DNA of 5,765 nucleotides from JBMNHG01 sp045627705. GTDB taxonomy: Bacteria; Verrucomicrobiota; Kiritimatiellia; RFP12; JBMNHG01. Under the pieces are notes generated by a model. The model had not been told where the DNA came from and ran no database searches. It worked only from the letters and a program-made list of their open reading frames with translations. This document shows, piece by piece, positions 5,751 to 5,765 of this stretch. A program made the translations under genes and the position numbers. The stretch is taken from NCBI GenBank assembly GCA_045627705.1, contig JAZQOE010000016.1, positions 1-5,765 of the forward strand, in the 5' to 3' direction. Position 1 is the stretch's first letter. Each line of letters begins with the position of its first letter.

Positions 5751-5765
5751 GAGATACAAAAAAAA
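5751..5765. other. Residual 3' flank ending in eight A residues
   Basis: Only 15 bases follow the stop codon, gagatac and then A8 at 5758-5765. No stem-loop fits in this space, so no terminator can be called. The A-run ends exactly at the window edge and may mark an assembly end. Confidence 0.5.

Overview
The window holds one very large, apparently complete secreted-protein gene (start 186, stop 5750, 1854 residues, + strand). A short insertion-sequence end lies at its left edge. The DNA is GC-rich, codons favour C or G in third position, and the gene has a good Shine-Dalgarno sequence, so this is bacterial DNA. The domain set is a Sec signal peptide, a LamG-like domain, an ALK/PF21722-like glycine-rich domain, and two pectate-lyase-like beta-helices each closed by a choice-of-anchor Q domain. 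Such sets are typical of the Planctomycetota-Verrucomicrobiota-Lentisphaerota-Kiritimatiellota group. A Kiritimatiellota or Lentisphaerota gut or rumen genome is my best guess, but this is inference from architecture only.

Layout. Positions 1-92 (minus) encode the first 30 residues of a transposase whose start matches the zinc-ribbon N-terminus of IS1595-family transposases; the rest lies outside the window. A sigma70-like promoter for it (100-129, minus) ends 7 bases before its ATG, so its transcript should be nearly leaderless. The outer end of the element is probably near 136. Positions 137-185 are the short leader of the big gene, with AAGGAG at 170-175. From 186 the single gene fills the window. 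Only 15 bases follow its stop codon, ending in eight A residues. An IS at one end and a homopolymer at the other suggest that this is a whole short metagenomic contig broken at repeats.

The protein reads as a modular extracellular or cell-surface protein: signal peptide (1-23), LamG-like domain (31-291), glycine-rich domain (322-593), Ig-like linker (594-772), beta-helix/Q module 1 (773-1201), a second linker of probably two related beta-domains (1202-1409), beta-helix/Q module 2 (1410-1844) and a 10-residue tail. The two beta-helix/Q modules align along their length and are an internal duplication of about 430 residues. I see no catalytic signature. A binding, adhesion or cell-surface structural role is more defensible than an enzymatic one. 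No known C-terminal sorting signal follows the last Q domain, which is the main puzzle of the protein.

I found no RNA gene, CRISPR array or second complete gene. Long reading frames on the opposite strand are by-products of the GGC/GCC-rich coding sequence.
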